Shown here: piece by piece, positions 17,085 through 27,513 of the stretch
How positions within the stretch are numbered: the stretch's first letter is position 1
Layout of the letters: every line of letters starts with the position of its first letter
Assembly (NCBI RefSeq): GCF_009749395.1
Contig: NZ_WBIR01000021.1
Location: 1-64,000 of the forward strand
Source of the DNA: Agromyces salentinus
GTDB taxonomy: Bacteria; Actinomycetota; Actinomycetes; Actinomycetales; Microbacteriaceae
DNA length: 64,000 nt
Direction: 5' to 3'
Notes under the pieces: model-generated
The model's input: the letters and a program-made list of their open reading frames with translations, nothing else
What the model was told of the DNA's origin: nothing
The model's database searches: none
Translations under genes and position numbers: made by a program

Positions 17085-19286
17085 GTGGTGCTCTCACGCC
17101 CTGCAACTCTTCGTGTCCGCAACGTGATTCGGATCGCGGCAGCAGCGATCGTTTCGGGCGCGCTCCTAGGAGGCGGGGCGGTGCCATCGCAGGCCGCCGC
17201 CGCCGCTGATGCAGGGCGTATAGAGGGGGTCGTGACCGACAGTGGTGGAATACCCATCGCGCAGGAAAGCGTCGTGCTCCATGGCTACACCAACGTCACC
17301 GCCGGTTCCACACCTTCGCGCGTCGTCGATTGGACGCTCACGGATGCGTCCGGTGCATACCAATTCGCGGAGGTTCCGGCTGGAACGTACACGCTCAGCT
17401 TCGAGTGCGCACGCGACGAATGCGAGCGCGGAATGCTCGACGAGTGGTGGTCGCACCGGCCTGATGAGCAGCGCGCCACACGCTTCACGCTCACCGCAGG
17501 GCAGATCCGGGACGGCATGAACGCGAAGCTCTGGAGCGGAGCCACGATCTCGGGCACGGTCACAGACACCTCCGGCCGCCCCATCGGGGGCGTTGCCGTC
17601 AGCTCGACACCTGCCCTCAAGGACGGCTCCCCGAGCACGCAGGCCGACGGCACCTACGCGCTCCGCGGCCTCTGGCCCGGCGTGTACACGCTCAAATTCG
17701 TGCCGCCCGACCGATCGGGCTTCCTCGCGGAAAGCTGGAACGACGTCTATGAGGAGTACATGACCGGGGATCTCATCCACGTCACGGGTACCGATATTTC
17801 GGGGATCGATGGGCAACTCGCCATCGGCGGCTCGATCTCGGGGGTTGTCCGGGATGAAAGCGGCAGTCCCGTCGATGCATGGATCGAGCTCGAACCAGAC
17901 TGGGCCGGGAGCCCTCAGTTCTTCGGACCCTCCCATGGATCCGACGGCTACCTGATCGGCCCATTGCCCCCTGGTCGCTATCGGGTGTGGGTTCATCCCT
18001 ATGATGACGTCCTTGAGGACGAATGGTGGAAGGACGCGCCGGCCTCCGAGGTGGCTTCCTGGATCGAACTCTCCGAAGGCCGAAAGGTGACCGGCATCGA
18101 CGCGACCGTGTCAAGCGAACGGACGACGCTCTCCGAACCCGCGATTACAGGGACCGTGCAGGTCGGCGTGTCGGCGGCGGTCGTCGCATCCAGCACCACT
18201 CCAGGCGCCACGCTGGACTACCAATGGTTCGCAGGAGGAACCGCGATTCCCGGCGCGACGAGTCGGAGTTACGTTCCGAAGCCGAGTGACGTTGGACTCT
18301 ACTTGTATGCCCGCGTCATCGCGCGAGCAGCGGGGTACGCGCCGATCATGAAGGAGTCCGCATTCAGTGGAGCGGTCAGCCGGGTCTCGCGAATCTCAGG
18401 TGCAGACCGCTACTCGATCGCGGCGGCGGTGTCGAAGGCGACGTTCGCCGCTGGAGTCGCAACGGCATACGTCGCTTCCGGCGAGAATTCGACGGATGGG
18501 CTGATTGCCGCCGCCGCCGCCGGGGCAAGTGGAAGCCCACTCCTCTACTCCACCCGGGACACGATCCCAGCCGCTGTCCTCACTGAATTGAAGCGGCTTC
18601 GCCCGAACCGGATCGTCGTGATCGGTTCCACCTCCTCGGTCGGCAGCGCGGTGTCGTCGAAGTTGGCGGCGCTCACTCCCGGTGCCGACGAGCGGCTTGC
18701 CGGAACCGATCCGTACTCCACGGCTGTCGCGGTGTCGAAGGCGAGATTCTCGTCGGGTCAGCCCGTCGTCTACGTGACTGGTACCTCTGACCTGACCCAT
18801 GCGCTGACAGCGCCTCCCATCACTGCAGGCGCGAAAGCGCCACTCCTGTTGACAGCACGTGATTCGATACCGCCCAGCGTGCTCACTGAAATCCGCCGAC
18901 TCCGGCCGTCGAAGATCATCGTGCTGGGTGGTGCGGGCGCGGTGAGCTCCGTCGTCGCGTCGAAGCTCACTGCACTGACCCCGGGCGCCGATGCCCGAAT
19001 CGCCGGCACCGACCGGTACGCTTCTTCAGCCTTGCTCTCGTCGTCGAAGTTCGGGGCGGGCGTACCGATCGTGTACGTCGCGAGCGGGTCCACTCCGCAA
19101 TTGGCGTTCGCCGCTTCGACGGCCGGCGCCCGACTGCGTGGCCCCGTGCTGCTCACCCAAGCCGACCAGGTACCGAAGTCCATCATCGCCGAACTCAAGA
19201 GGCTCAAACCCGGGCGGATCGTCATCGTCGGTCCCACCGGTTCGGTCAACGATTCCGTGCGTTGGCAGCTCGAAGCACTGAAGTAA
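17085..19286 (+). CDS. Secreted cell-wall-binding repeat (CWB2) protein with carboxypeptidase-regulatory-like domains
   Basis: 733 residues. Signal peptide at about 1-39 (IAAAAIVSGALLGGGAVPSQA). Three beta-sandwich repeats of the carboxypeptidase-regulatory type lie at about 45-150, 152-245 and 248-345 (each with DxSGxxxxF/LxxxPxGxYxLxF). An Ig-like domain lies at about 348-432 (YQWFAGGTAIPGATS). Three CWB2 repeats fill 437-733 (RISGADRYSIAAAVSK; RLAGTDPYSTAVAVSK; RIAGTDRYASSALLSS, each ending RLxPxxIVVxG). It probably anchors to the wall by CWB2. Base composition is visibly less GC-rich than its neighbours and it lacks the GGATGCC motif common elsewhere. Start is GTG with CGGAG nine bases ahead; the choice between two adjacent GTGs is open. 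Confidence 0.88.
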   Translation: MVLSRPATLRVRNVIRIAAAAIVSGALLGGGAVPSQAAAAADAGRIEGVVTDSGGIPIAQESVVLHGYTNVTAGSTPSRVVDWTLTDASGAYQFAEVPAGTYTLSFECARDECERGMLDEWWSHRPDEQRATRFTLTAGQIRDGMNAKLWSGATISGTVTDTSGRPIGGVAVSSTPALKDGSPSTQADGTYALRGLWPGVYTLKFVPPDRSGFLAESWNDVYEEYMTGDLIHVTGTDISGIDGQLAIGGSISGVVRDESGSPVDAWIELEPDWAGSPQFFGPSHGSDGYLIGPLPPGRYRVWVHPYDDVLEDEWWKDAPASEVASWIELSEGRKVTGIDATVSSERTTLSEPAITGTVQVGVSAAVVASSTTPGATLDYQWFAGGTAIPGATSRSYVPKPSDVGLYLYARVIARAAGYAPIMKESAFSGAVSRVSRISGADRYSIAAAVSKATFAAGVATAYVASGENSTDGLIAAAAAGASGSPLLYSTRDTIPAAVLTELKRLRPNRIVVIGSTSSVGSAVSSKLAALTPGADERLAGTDPYSTAVAVSKARFSSGQPVVYVTGTSDLTHALTAPPITAGAKAPLLLTARDSIPPSVLTEIRRLRPSKIIVLGGAGAVSSVVASKLTALTPGADARIAGTDRYASSALLSSSKFGAGVPIVYVASGSTPQLAFAASTAGARLRGPVLLTQADQVPKSIIAELKRLKPGRIVIVGPTGSVNDSVRWQLEALK

Positions 19287-19336
19287 CATTTGGCACCGCC
19301 CCCGCCGTTCGGCGATCCAGGCGGCGCCGTGAACTC

Positions 19337-19370
19337 CGAAGGGCGCCGACCTCACGGTCGGCGCCCTTCG
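19337..19370. terminator. Bidirectional 15-bp hairpin terminator
   Basis: CGAAGGGCGCCGACC pairs perfectly with GGTCGGCGCCCTTCG around a TCAC loop, between the convergent CWB2 gene and guaA. Confidence 0.85.
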
Positions 19371-19383
19371 CGTCAGCGCGCGA

Positions 19384-20963
<1,580 letters not shown>

Positions 20964-20967
<4 letters not shown>

Positions 20968-21461
20968 GGCTGGGCCTCCACGGGGTCGGCGTCGGATGTG
21001 GTCTGGTTCGCCTGCGACGCGGCCTCGCGCGCTTCGCGCGCCGCGAGGTACGTGTTCACCTGGCGGGCGATGCGCCCCTCGAGGAAGAACGAGAGGAAGG
21101 GGATGACGCCGCCGAGGGCGATGAGCAGGAACTTCGAGAACGGCCAGCGCATGAGGCTCCAGAGCCGGAAGTCGCTGAAGAGGTAGACCACGTAGAACCA
21201 GCCGTGCGCGATGAGGATGCCGGTCGAGAGATTGACGCCCTCGCCCGTGGAGACGAGCCCCGCCGGCGTCTCGACCACGGGCGCGAACGCGAGGAACCCG
21301 GCCGGCCCGAACGCGAAGAGCTCGGTGTGGAAGACGTACTTCAGGAGCATCTCGGCGCAGAGCAGCAGCAGCATGACGCCGGTGATGACCGACGTGACGG
21401 CGTAGAGCTTCAGCGCCCCGCGAATGCGCGGCAGATCGGCGAGTTTCGGCTCGAGGGGCAT
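20964..21461 (-). CDS. DUF3817 integral membrane protein
   Basis: 165 residues with four hydrophobic segments ([53 protein letters not shown] and one between) and the conserved [15 protein letters not shown] and [17 protein letters not shown] motifs of DUF3817. The C-terminal tail is hydrophilic. The function is not known. The family is common upstream of guaA in actinobacteria, and here the stop overlaps the guaA GTG. A TAGACT box six bases before ATG predicts a leaderless dicistronic mRNA that drives guaA. Confidence 0.88.
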
Positions 21462-21467
21462 GCCGAC

Positions 21468-21473
21468 AGTCTA
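21468..21473 (-). promoter_or_regulatory. -10 box for DUF3817-guaA, predicted leaderless
   Basis: Minus strand TAGACT, six bases, then ATG; there is no ribosome-binding site. Confidence 0.6.
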
Positions 21474-21570
21474 CGTGGCCCGAATCCGAGTGCATGCCGG
21501 GAGGAGGGGTCCGCGCCGGCCGCCAGTCGGGTGCGGTCCGGGCCGCGAGGACCGGGACGACGGCGAGGGG

Positions 21571-22395
21571 TCAGCGCGCCGAGGGTCCGCCGGAGGTCGG
21601 CGGGGCTGCCGCGCCTGAGCCTGCCGCGGCCGCGGCAGCCTCCTCGGCCTCCTGCTCCTCCCGCTCGACCGCATCGCGCACGAGGCGGTACCAGAGGTAG
21701 ACGGCGAAGCCCGCGAACACGGCCCATTCGACGGCGTAGAAGACGTTCAGCCAGTTGAGCTCGACGCTCTCCTCGGGCGGGGGCGAGGCGATCGCCTCGA
21801 GACCCGGCGCGGCATCCGTCGTCGTGATGTAGCCGAAGTAGACGGGCCGGTCGTCGAAGTCGGCCCACACGTTGATCAGCTGGGCCACGGCGACCGTGGT
21901 CATCGCGTAGGGGTCGCCGTCCTCGTCGGGCTCGATGGGCGCCTCGCTCGGCAGGAATCGGCCGACGACCGAGACCTCCGACCCGTCGGCCGCGGCATCG
22001 ACGGCATCGGCGGCCGCCTGGGCGGACGCCCGATCGGGGGCCCAGCCGAGCGCGATGGGAAGGCCGCCCGGCGCGGCATCCGTCACCTCGAGGTGCGCGA
22101 CCACCCAGAACCCGGCGACGCCGTCGTTGAGCCGCCCCTCGATGAGCACGGTATCGCCTGGCACGACCGTGCCGTGCACCTCGACGCGCTGGGCGGTGGC
22201 CACCTGCTCGGTCGGCTCGTCGGGCTGCACGAGGTCGCCGAACGCGAGCACCTCCTCGGTGGGCCGCTCGATCGTCGTCGACTGCTCGACCGCCCGCTCG
22301 ATCTGCCACTGCCCGAGGAGCGCGAAGGCCGCGGCGACGGCGAGCGCGAAGATCAGCGCGAGCACCCATCTCGGGCGCAGCATCATCTGCAGCAT
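21571..22395 (-). CDS. SURF1-family cytochrome oxidase biogenesis protein
   Basis: 274 residues with two membrane helices, near 10-28 (ALIFALAVAAAFALLGQWQI) and near 225-245 (VFYAVEWAVFAGFAVYLWY), flanking an extracytoplasmic domain. The first helix followed by GQWQIER, a PIALGWAPD segment and the final NW(L)NVFYAVEWAVF are the SURF1 signature. The family helps assemble cytochrome c oxidase. An alanine/proline-rich tail ends the protein. The start ATG overlaps the stop of a 15-codon ORF (TGATG). Confidence 0.85.
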   Translation of the reverse strand: MLQMMLRPRWVLALIFALAVAAAFALLGQWQIERAVEQSTTIERPTEEVLAFGDLVQPDEPTEQVATAQRVEVHGTVVPGDTVLIEGRLNDGVAGFWVVAHLEVTDAAPGGLPIALGWAPDRASAQAAADAVDAAADGSEVSVVGRFLPSEAPIEPDEDGDPYAMTTVAVAQLINVWADFDDRPVYFGYITTTDAAPGLEAIASPPPEESVELNWLNVFYAVEWAVFAGFAVYLWYRLVRDAVEREEQEAEEAAAAAAGSGAAAPPTSGGPSAR

Positions 22396-22442
22396 CAGGC
22401 CCCGATGCCTCGCACGAAGGCGGAGGGAATGGCGTCGGGCAT
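22395..22442 (-). CDS. Possible 15-aa leader peptide coupled to SURF1
   Basis: ATG at 22442 opens a short frame MPDAIPSAFVRGIGA whose TGA overlaps the ATG of the SURF1 gene by one base (TGATG). TAGACT lies seven bases before this ATG, the same layout as other predicted leaderless starts here, so ribosomes would enter at the short ORF and re-initiate on SURF1. SURF1 itself has only a weak ribosome site. Whether the peptide does anything is unknown. It may simply deliver ribosomes, or the SURF1 start may be elsewhere. Confidence 0.4.
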   Translation of the reverse strand: MPDAIPSAFVRGIGA

Positions 22443-22449
22443 GCCGTCA

Positions 22450-22455
22450 AGTCTA
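22450..22455 (-). promoter_or_regulatory. -10 box upstream of the leader ORF/SURF1
   Basis: Minus strand TAGACT, then seven bases, then the ATG of the 15-codon ORF. Confidence 0.55.
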
Positions 22456-22528
22456 CGTCGCGGAGCCACCACCGGATTCACGGCGCCGGCTCCGCGACGA
22501 CTGGGTCGAGCGGCGGGAACGCCCGGGC

Positions 22529-24379
22529 TCAGTCCACCGTCACGATGTCGGGCGCACCGAGGCGCACCCGGTCGGCCGACTCGTCGTCGGGCTGCAGCTG
22601 CGAGTCGCGTTCGGCGGCGACGCGCTCGAGGTAGCGCTCGACCTCCAACTGCTCGCGGGCGGCATCCCACCCGAGCACGCCGGCCATGAGCCGAGCGGCC
22701 ACGGGAGCCGCCGAGACCCCGCGGTCCCACGCCTCGATCGAGATGCGCGTGCGGCGGGCGAGCACGTCGTCGAGGTGCAGCGCCCCCTCGTGGGATGCCG
22801 CGTAGACGACCTCGGCCGCGAGGTAGTCGTCGGCACCCGGCAGGGGCTCGCCGAGCGAGGCATCCGCCCTGATGAGGTCGAGCAACTCATCGGTCATCGT
22901 GCCGTAGCGGTTCAGGAGGTGCTCGATGCGCACCTTGTGCACGTCGAAGGCGCGCGCGATCTTGCTGCGCTTGTTCCAGGCCGCCTGGTATCCCTCGGCC
23001 CCGAGCAGGGCGATGTCCTGCGTGGTCGAGGGCGGGACCCGCCCGTCGAGGGCATCCGCCGCCGCATCGATCGCGTCCTTCGCCATGATGCGATACGTGG
23101 TCCACTTGCCGCCCGCGACCACCACGAGGCCGGGCACGGTGTGCGCGACGATGTGCTCGCGTGACAGCTTGGAGGTCTGGTCGCTCTCACCCGCGAGCAG
23201 CGGCCGCAGTCCGGCGTAGACGCCCTCGACGTCTTCGCGCGTGAGTGGGATCGCGAGCACCGAGTTCACGTGCTCGAGCAGGTAGTCGATGTCGGCCGCC
23301 GTCGCAGCGGGGTGCGCCTTGTCGAGGTTCCAGTCCGTGTCGGTCGTGCCGATGAGCCAGTGCCGGCCCCACGGGATCACGAAGAGCACGCTCTTCTCCG
23401 TGCGGAAGATCATGCCCATCGCCGACTGGATGCGGTCGCGGGGCACTACGAGGTGGATGCCCTTCGAGGCGCGCACCTTGAACGTGCCCCGCTCCCCCAC
23501 CATGCGCTGCGTGTCGTCGGTCCAGACGCCCGTCGCGTTCACGACCTGCTTGGCGCGGATCTCGAAGTGCTCGTCGTTCTGCAGGTCGTGCGCCTTGACG
23601 CCGACGACGCGCTCGCCGACCTTGATGAACCCCTCGACCTTGACCCGCGAGGCGACGTGGGCGCCGTAGGACGAGGCGGTGCGGGCGAGGGATGCCACGT
23701 ACCTGGCGTCGTCGACCTGGGCGTCGTAGTACGTCAGTCCGCCGACCAGCGCGTCGTTCGACAGCGACGGGATGGCGCGCATCACCTGACGCTTGGAGAG
23801 GTGGCGGTGATGCGGGACGCCGGGCGGGCGCCCGCCCGTGTAACTGAAGACGTCGTACAGCAGCATGCCCGCACCGATGTAGATGCGCTCGAACACCCGC
23901 TTCTTCAACGGGTAGAGGAACCGGACCGGCTTGACGAGGTGCGGGGCGATGCGCTGGAGCAGGAGCCCGCGCTCGATGAGCGCCTCGCGTACGAGCCGGA
24001 AGTCGAGCTGCTCCAGGTAGCGGATGCCGCCGTGCACGAGCTTCGACGATCGACTCGAAGTCCCTGACGCCCAGTCGCGCGCCTCGAGCAGCCCCGTCGA
24101 CAGGCCTCGCGTCACGGCGTCGAGCGCCGCGCCGGTGCCGACGATGCCGCCGCCGACGACGAGGATGTCGAGTTCCTTCTCCTTCAGCCGCGCGATCGCG
24201 GCGTCACGCTCCTCCGGGCCGAGCTTGGTGGATCGGGCGACGGATGCCGGGGCATCCGCCGGGCTGCCGAACGCAGCGCCCCCGATCGTCGAGCTCGCGC
24301 CCGTCGCAGCCGGCTTCGACGCGGAGGTCGCCGCCTTCGCACGCCCGGTTCCGGCCGAGGCCGGCTTCTGTGTCGCCAT
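22529..24379 (-). CDS. glpD: Glycerol-3-phosphate dehydrogenase (FAD)
   Basis: 616 residues. Oxidises glycerol-3-phosphate to dihydroxyacetone phosphate at the membrane, passing electrons to the respiratory chain. The FAD-binding motif ILVVGGGIVGTGAALDA is followed by the family motif SSRSSKLVHGGIRYLE, then NATGVWTD and VAGGKWTTYR. The first 60 residues form an alanine/serine-rich extension containing an inverted GGATGCC pair (24241-24258). I chose ATG at 24379 because GAGGATGGGG lies just before it. An ATG four codons earlier has its GAGG directly abutting it. Glycerophosphodiesterase at 13797 could supply substrate. Confidence 0.93.
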   Translation of the reverse strand: MATQKPASAGTGRAKAATSASKPAATGASSTIGGAAFGSPADAPASVARSTKLGPEERDAAIARLKEKELDILVVGGGIVGTGAALDAVTRGLSTGLLEARDWASGTSSRSSKLVHGGIRYLEQLDFRLVREALIERGLLLQRIAPHLVKPVRFLYPLKKRVFERIYIGAGMLLYDVFSYTGGRPPGVPHHRHLSKRQVMRAIPSLSNDALVGGLTYYDAQVDDARYVASLARTASSYGAHVASRVKVEGFIKVGERVVGVKAHDLQNDEHFEIRAKQVVNATGVWTDDTQRMVGERGTFKVRASKGIHLVVPRDRIQSAMGMIFRTEKSVLFVIPWGRHWLIGTTDTDWNLDKAHPAATAADIDYLLEHVNSVLAIPLTREDVEGVYAGLRPLLAGESDQTSKLSREHIVAHTVPGLVVVAGGKWTTYRIMAKDAIDAAADALDGRVPPSTTQDIALLGAEGYQAAWNKRSKIARAFDVHKVRIEHLLNRYGTMTDELLDLIRADASLGEPLPGADDYLAAEVVYAASHEGALHLDDVLARRTRISIEAWDRGVSAAPVAARLMAGVLGWDAAREQLEVERYLERVAAERDSQLQPDDESADRVRLGAPDIVTVD

Positions 24380-24484
24380 CGTCGTCCCCATCCTCGCGAT
24401 CGCAGACGGCGACCGCGTGATCCGGTTCCACGCTACCCGAGCGAGCGCCCCGGAGGGAGGGCTGGCGGCGGCGAGGCGATCGCG

Positions 24485-25609
24485 CTATGCCGACTGGTAC
24501 GGCGCGACGACGACCTCGACGCGCTGGAACTCCTTGAGGTCGGAGTAGCCCGTGGTCGCCATCGACCGCCGGAGGGCGCCGACGAGGTTGGCGCTCCCGT
24601 CTGCGGCGGGCGCCGGACCGTAGAGGACCTCCTCGAGCGCGGCGACCTGGCCGACCTGGACGCGACGGCCCCGCGGCAGCTTGGAGTGATGCGCCTCGGC
24701 TCCCCAGTGGTAGCCGCCGCCGGGAGCGTCGGTCGCGCGGGCGAGCGCCGCGCCGAGCATGACGGCGTCGGCGCCGCAGGCGATCGCCTTGACGATGTCG
24801 CCGGACGTGCCGAGGCCGCCGTCGGCGATGACGTGCACGTAGCGCCCGCCGGACTCGTCGAGGTAGTCGCGGCGAGCGCCAGCGACGTCGGCGACCGCGG
24901 TGGCCATGGGCGCGTGGATGCCGAGCGTGGCCCGCGTCGTCGACGCCGCCCCGCCCCCGAAGCCGACGAGCACGCCGGCGGCTCCGGTGCGCATGAGGTG
25001 CAGCGCCGCCGTGTAGGTGGATGCGCCGCCCACGATGACGGGCACGTCGAGTTCGTAGATGAACCGCTTGAGGTTCAACGGCTCCTGGTTCTTCGACACG
25101 TGCTCGGCCGAGACGGTGGTGCCGCGGATCACGAAGAGGTCGACTCCCGCGGCGACGACGGTGCCGTAGAGCTCCTGGGTGCGCTGCGGCGAGAGGGCGC
25201 CGGCGACCGTCACGCCCGACGCGCGGATCTCGGCCAGGCGCTCGGTGACGAGTTCGGGCTTGATGGGCTCGGAGTAGAGCTGCTGCATGCGGGCGGTCGC
25301 CTGCTCCGGCGCGAGGTTGCGGATCTCGGCGAGCACCGGCTCGGGGTCCTCGTACCGGGTCCAGAGGCCCTCGAGGTCGAGCACGCCGAGGCCGCCGAGC
25401 TGCCCCATCATGATCGCCGTCTTCGGCGACACCACGGAATCCATGGGCGCGGCGAGGAACGGGATGTCGAACTGGTACGCATCGATGGACCAGCCGACCG
25501 AGACGTCTTCGGGGTCCCGCGTGCGGCGGCTGGGCACGATGGCGATGTCGTCGAACGCGTACACGCGACGGCCCCGCTTGGAGCGGCCGATCTCGATCTC
25601 CTGGGTCAC
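24485..25609 (-). CDS. guaB3: GuaB3-family IMP dehydrogenase-related protein
   Basis: 374 residues, shorter than GuaB because the CBS domains are absent. Barrel motifs are clear: FDDIAIVPSRRTRDPEDV, FLAAPMDSVVSP, PVIVGGAST, and HVIADGGLGTSGDIVKAIACGAD. At the place of the catalytic cysteine loop (GxGSxCTTR in true IMP dehydrogenase) the sequence reads GFGGGAASTTR with Ser223, so the normal covalent mechanism should not work. The enzyme activity is unassigned. I prefer the GTG at 25609: a -10 TAGGCT lies six bases before it, and the ATG one codon upstream would be only three bases from that box. Confidence 0.88.
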   Translation of the reverse strand: MTQEIEIGRSKRGRRVYAFDDIAIVPSRRTRDPEDVSVGWSIDAYQFDIPFLAAPMDSVVSPKTAIMMGQLGGLGVLDLEGLWTRYEDPEPVLAEIRNLAPEQATARMQQLYSEPIKPELVTERLAEIRASGVTVAGALSPQRTQELYGTVVAAGVDLFVIRGTTVSAEHVSKNQEPLNLKRFIYELDVPVIVGGASTYTAALHLMRTGAAGVLVGFGGGAASTTRATLGIHAPMATAVADVAGARRDYLDESGGRYVHVIADGGLGTSGDIVKAIACGADAVMLGAALARATDAPGGGYHWGAEAHHSKLPRGRRVQVGQVAALEEVLYGPAPAADGSANLVGALRRSMATTGYSDLKEFQRVEVVVAPYQSA

Positions 25610-25615
25610 CATGAC

Positions 25616-25621
25616 AGCCTA
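25616..25621 (-). promoter_or_regulatory. -10 box of guaB3, predicted leaderless
   Basis: Minus strand TAGGCT, six bases, then GTG. It decides the start codon of guaB3. Confidence 0.55.
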
Positions 25622-25664
25622 TCGAACGCCTCCTCCCGCGCCGGACGGCGGGCAGCGCGCCGGC

Positions 25665-27365
25665 TCAGCGCACGCGCTCGACCCGGGCCTCGTCCCAGAC
25701 CGGGGCATCCGCCTCGACGACCCGGCCGTCGCTGCGGAACACCACGAACCGGTCGAAGCTGCGTGCGAACCAGCGATCGTGCGTGACGGCGAGCACCGTG
25801 CCGTCGAAGCGCGACAGCGCCTCCTCGAGCGCCTCGGCCGAGACGAGGTCGAGGTTGTCCGTCGGCTCGTCCAGCAGCAGCAGGGTGGCCCCGCTGAGCT
25901 CCAGCAGCAGGATCTGCAGGCGCGCCTGCTGGCCGCCCGAGAGCTCGTCGAACCGCTGCAGCGCGGCGCCCGCGAGCCCGTAGCGGTCGAGCGCGGAACT
26001 CGCGGCCTCGCGCGCCATCCCATCGCGGTTCGCATCGCCTCGATGCAGGATGTCGAGCAGCGTGCGACCCCGGAACTCGGCATGTTCGTGGTTCTGCGCG
26101 AACCATCCGGGAACCACCCGGGCGCCGAGCACGGCGCGCCCCTCGTGCGGGACCCGGGCGAGCGCCTCACCGACGGTGGTGACATGCCCGAGCATGCGAT
26201 CGGGCTCGGTGCCGCCGCCCGCGAGCAGGCGCAGGAAGTGCGACTTGCCCGAGCCGTTCGACCCGAGCACCGCGACCCGGTCGCCGTACCAGACCTCGAG
26301 GTCGAACGGCTTCATCAGCCCGCTGAGCTCGAGCTGCTCGCAGACGACCGAGCGCTTGCCCGTGCGCGACCCGCGGAGGCGCATCGAGACCGCCTGGGCC
26401 GGCGGGCGCTCCTCGGGCGGCCCGGCGTCCTCGAACCGCTTGAGGCGCGTGAGCGCCGCCTGGTACCGCGAGGACATGCCGTCGTTGTAGGTCGCCTTCA
26501 CCTTCAACGTGGCCACGAGGGTCTTGAGGGCGACATGCTGTTCGTCCCACCGCCGGCGCAGTTCGTCGAGGCGAGCGAAGCGCTCCTCACGCGCCGCGTG
26601 GTAGCCCTCGAATCCGCCGCCGTGCACCCACGCGGTGCTGCCCGCCGGGCTCGCCTCCAGCGTCACGATGCGGTCGGCGGCGCGCGCGAGCAACTCCCGG
26701 TCGTGCGAGACGAGCAGCACGGTCTTCGGCGTCGCGCGGAGCGCGCCCTCGAGCCAGCGCTTGCCCGGTACGTCGAGCGAGTTGTCGGGCTCGTCGAGCA
26801 GCAGCACCTGCTCCGGCCCGCGCAGCAGGGCCTCGAGGGCGAGCCGCTTCTGCTCCCCGCCCGAGAGCGTCGCGAGCGCACGCCACCTCGCCCGCTCAAA
26901 CGGGACGCCGAGCGCCGCGATGGTGCAGTGGTCCCACACGACCTCCTGCTCGTAGCCCCCGGCCTCGGCGTACTCGGCGAGCGCGGTCGCGTACCGCATC
27001 TGGTTGGCCGTGTCATCCGCTCCGATGAGGGCGTCCTCGGATGCCTCGAGCTCGATCGCCGCGGCTCGGACGCGCTCGGGGGCGACCGACACGAGCAGGC
27101 CCGCGACCGTCTCCGACGCACCGGCTGCCGCCTGGCCGTGGCCGATGAACTGGTCCATGACGCCGAGGCCCCCGTCGACCTGCACGCTGCCCTCGTCGGC
27201 CCGGAGCTCGCCCCGGATGATGCGCAGCAGCGTCGACTTGCCGGCCCCGTTCGCGCCGATGAGCGCGGTCGTGCGCCCGTCGACGACCCGGAACGCGAGG
27301 TCGGCGAGCAGCGGCCGGCCGTCGGGCAGCGAGAAGGAGACGCCGTTGACGTCGATGAACCCCAT
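25665..27365 (-). CDS. ABC-F family ATPase
   Basis: 566 residues with two ATP-binding cassettes and no membrane segment. Cassette 1: Walker A GANGAGKST, signature LSGGEQKRL, Walker B LLLDEPDNSLD. Cassette 2: GSNGSGKSH, LSGGQQARL, LLLDEPTDNLD. The charged linker of about 80 residues between them is typical of ABC-F proteins, which act on the ribosome as translation factors or antibiotic-protection proteins. The subgroup (housekeeping or resistance) cannot be told by eye. It is divergent from the PLP enzyme. The ATG has GGATGA close by as a possible ribosome site. Confidence 0.9.
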   Translation of the reverse strand: MGFIDVNGVSFSLPDGRPLLADLAFRVVDGRTTALIGANGAGKSTLLRIIRGELRADEGSVQVDGGLGVMDQFIGHGQAAAGASETVAGLLVSVAPERVRAAAIELEASEDALIGADDTANQMRYATALAEYAEAGGYEQEVVWDHCTIAALGVPFERARWRALATLSGGEQKRLALEALLRGPEQVLLLDEPDNSLDVPGKRWLEGALRATPKTVLLVSHDRELLARAADRIVTLEASPAGSTAWVHGGGFEGYHAAREERFARLDELRRRWDEQHVALKTLVATLKVKATYNDGMSSRYQAALTRLKRFEDAGPPEERPPAQAVSMRLRGSRTGKRSVVCEQLELSGLMKPFDLEVWYGDRVAVLGSNGSGKSHFLRLLAGGGTEPDRMLGHVTTVGEALARVPHEGRAVLGARVVPGWFAQNHEHAEFRGRTLLDILHRGDANRDGMAREAASSALDRYGLAGAALQRFDELSGGQQARLQILLLELSGATLLLLDEPTDNLDLVSAEALEEALSRFDGTVLAVTHDRWFARSFDRFVVFRSDGRVVEADAPVWDEARVERVR

Positions 27366-27513
27366 GAGTCATCCGTTCCGATTCGCGACGATCCGTCGCG
27401 GCGCCAGAGGCAGCCGATCAGCCTATCGGTCCGCAGCGGATGCCGCGAGCCGACGCCGTGCGGCCTCGAGCCCGGCCCTGCCCGGCGGCGAGCCGATGCG
27501 GCATGCTGGACGC

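Noticed and set aside
24379-24391. Upstream ATG for glpD adding four residues
   Set aside because: Its ribosome site would directly abut the ATG; the later ATG has good spacing.
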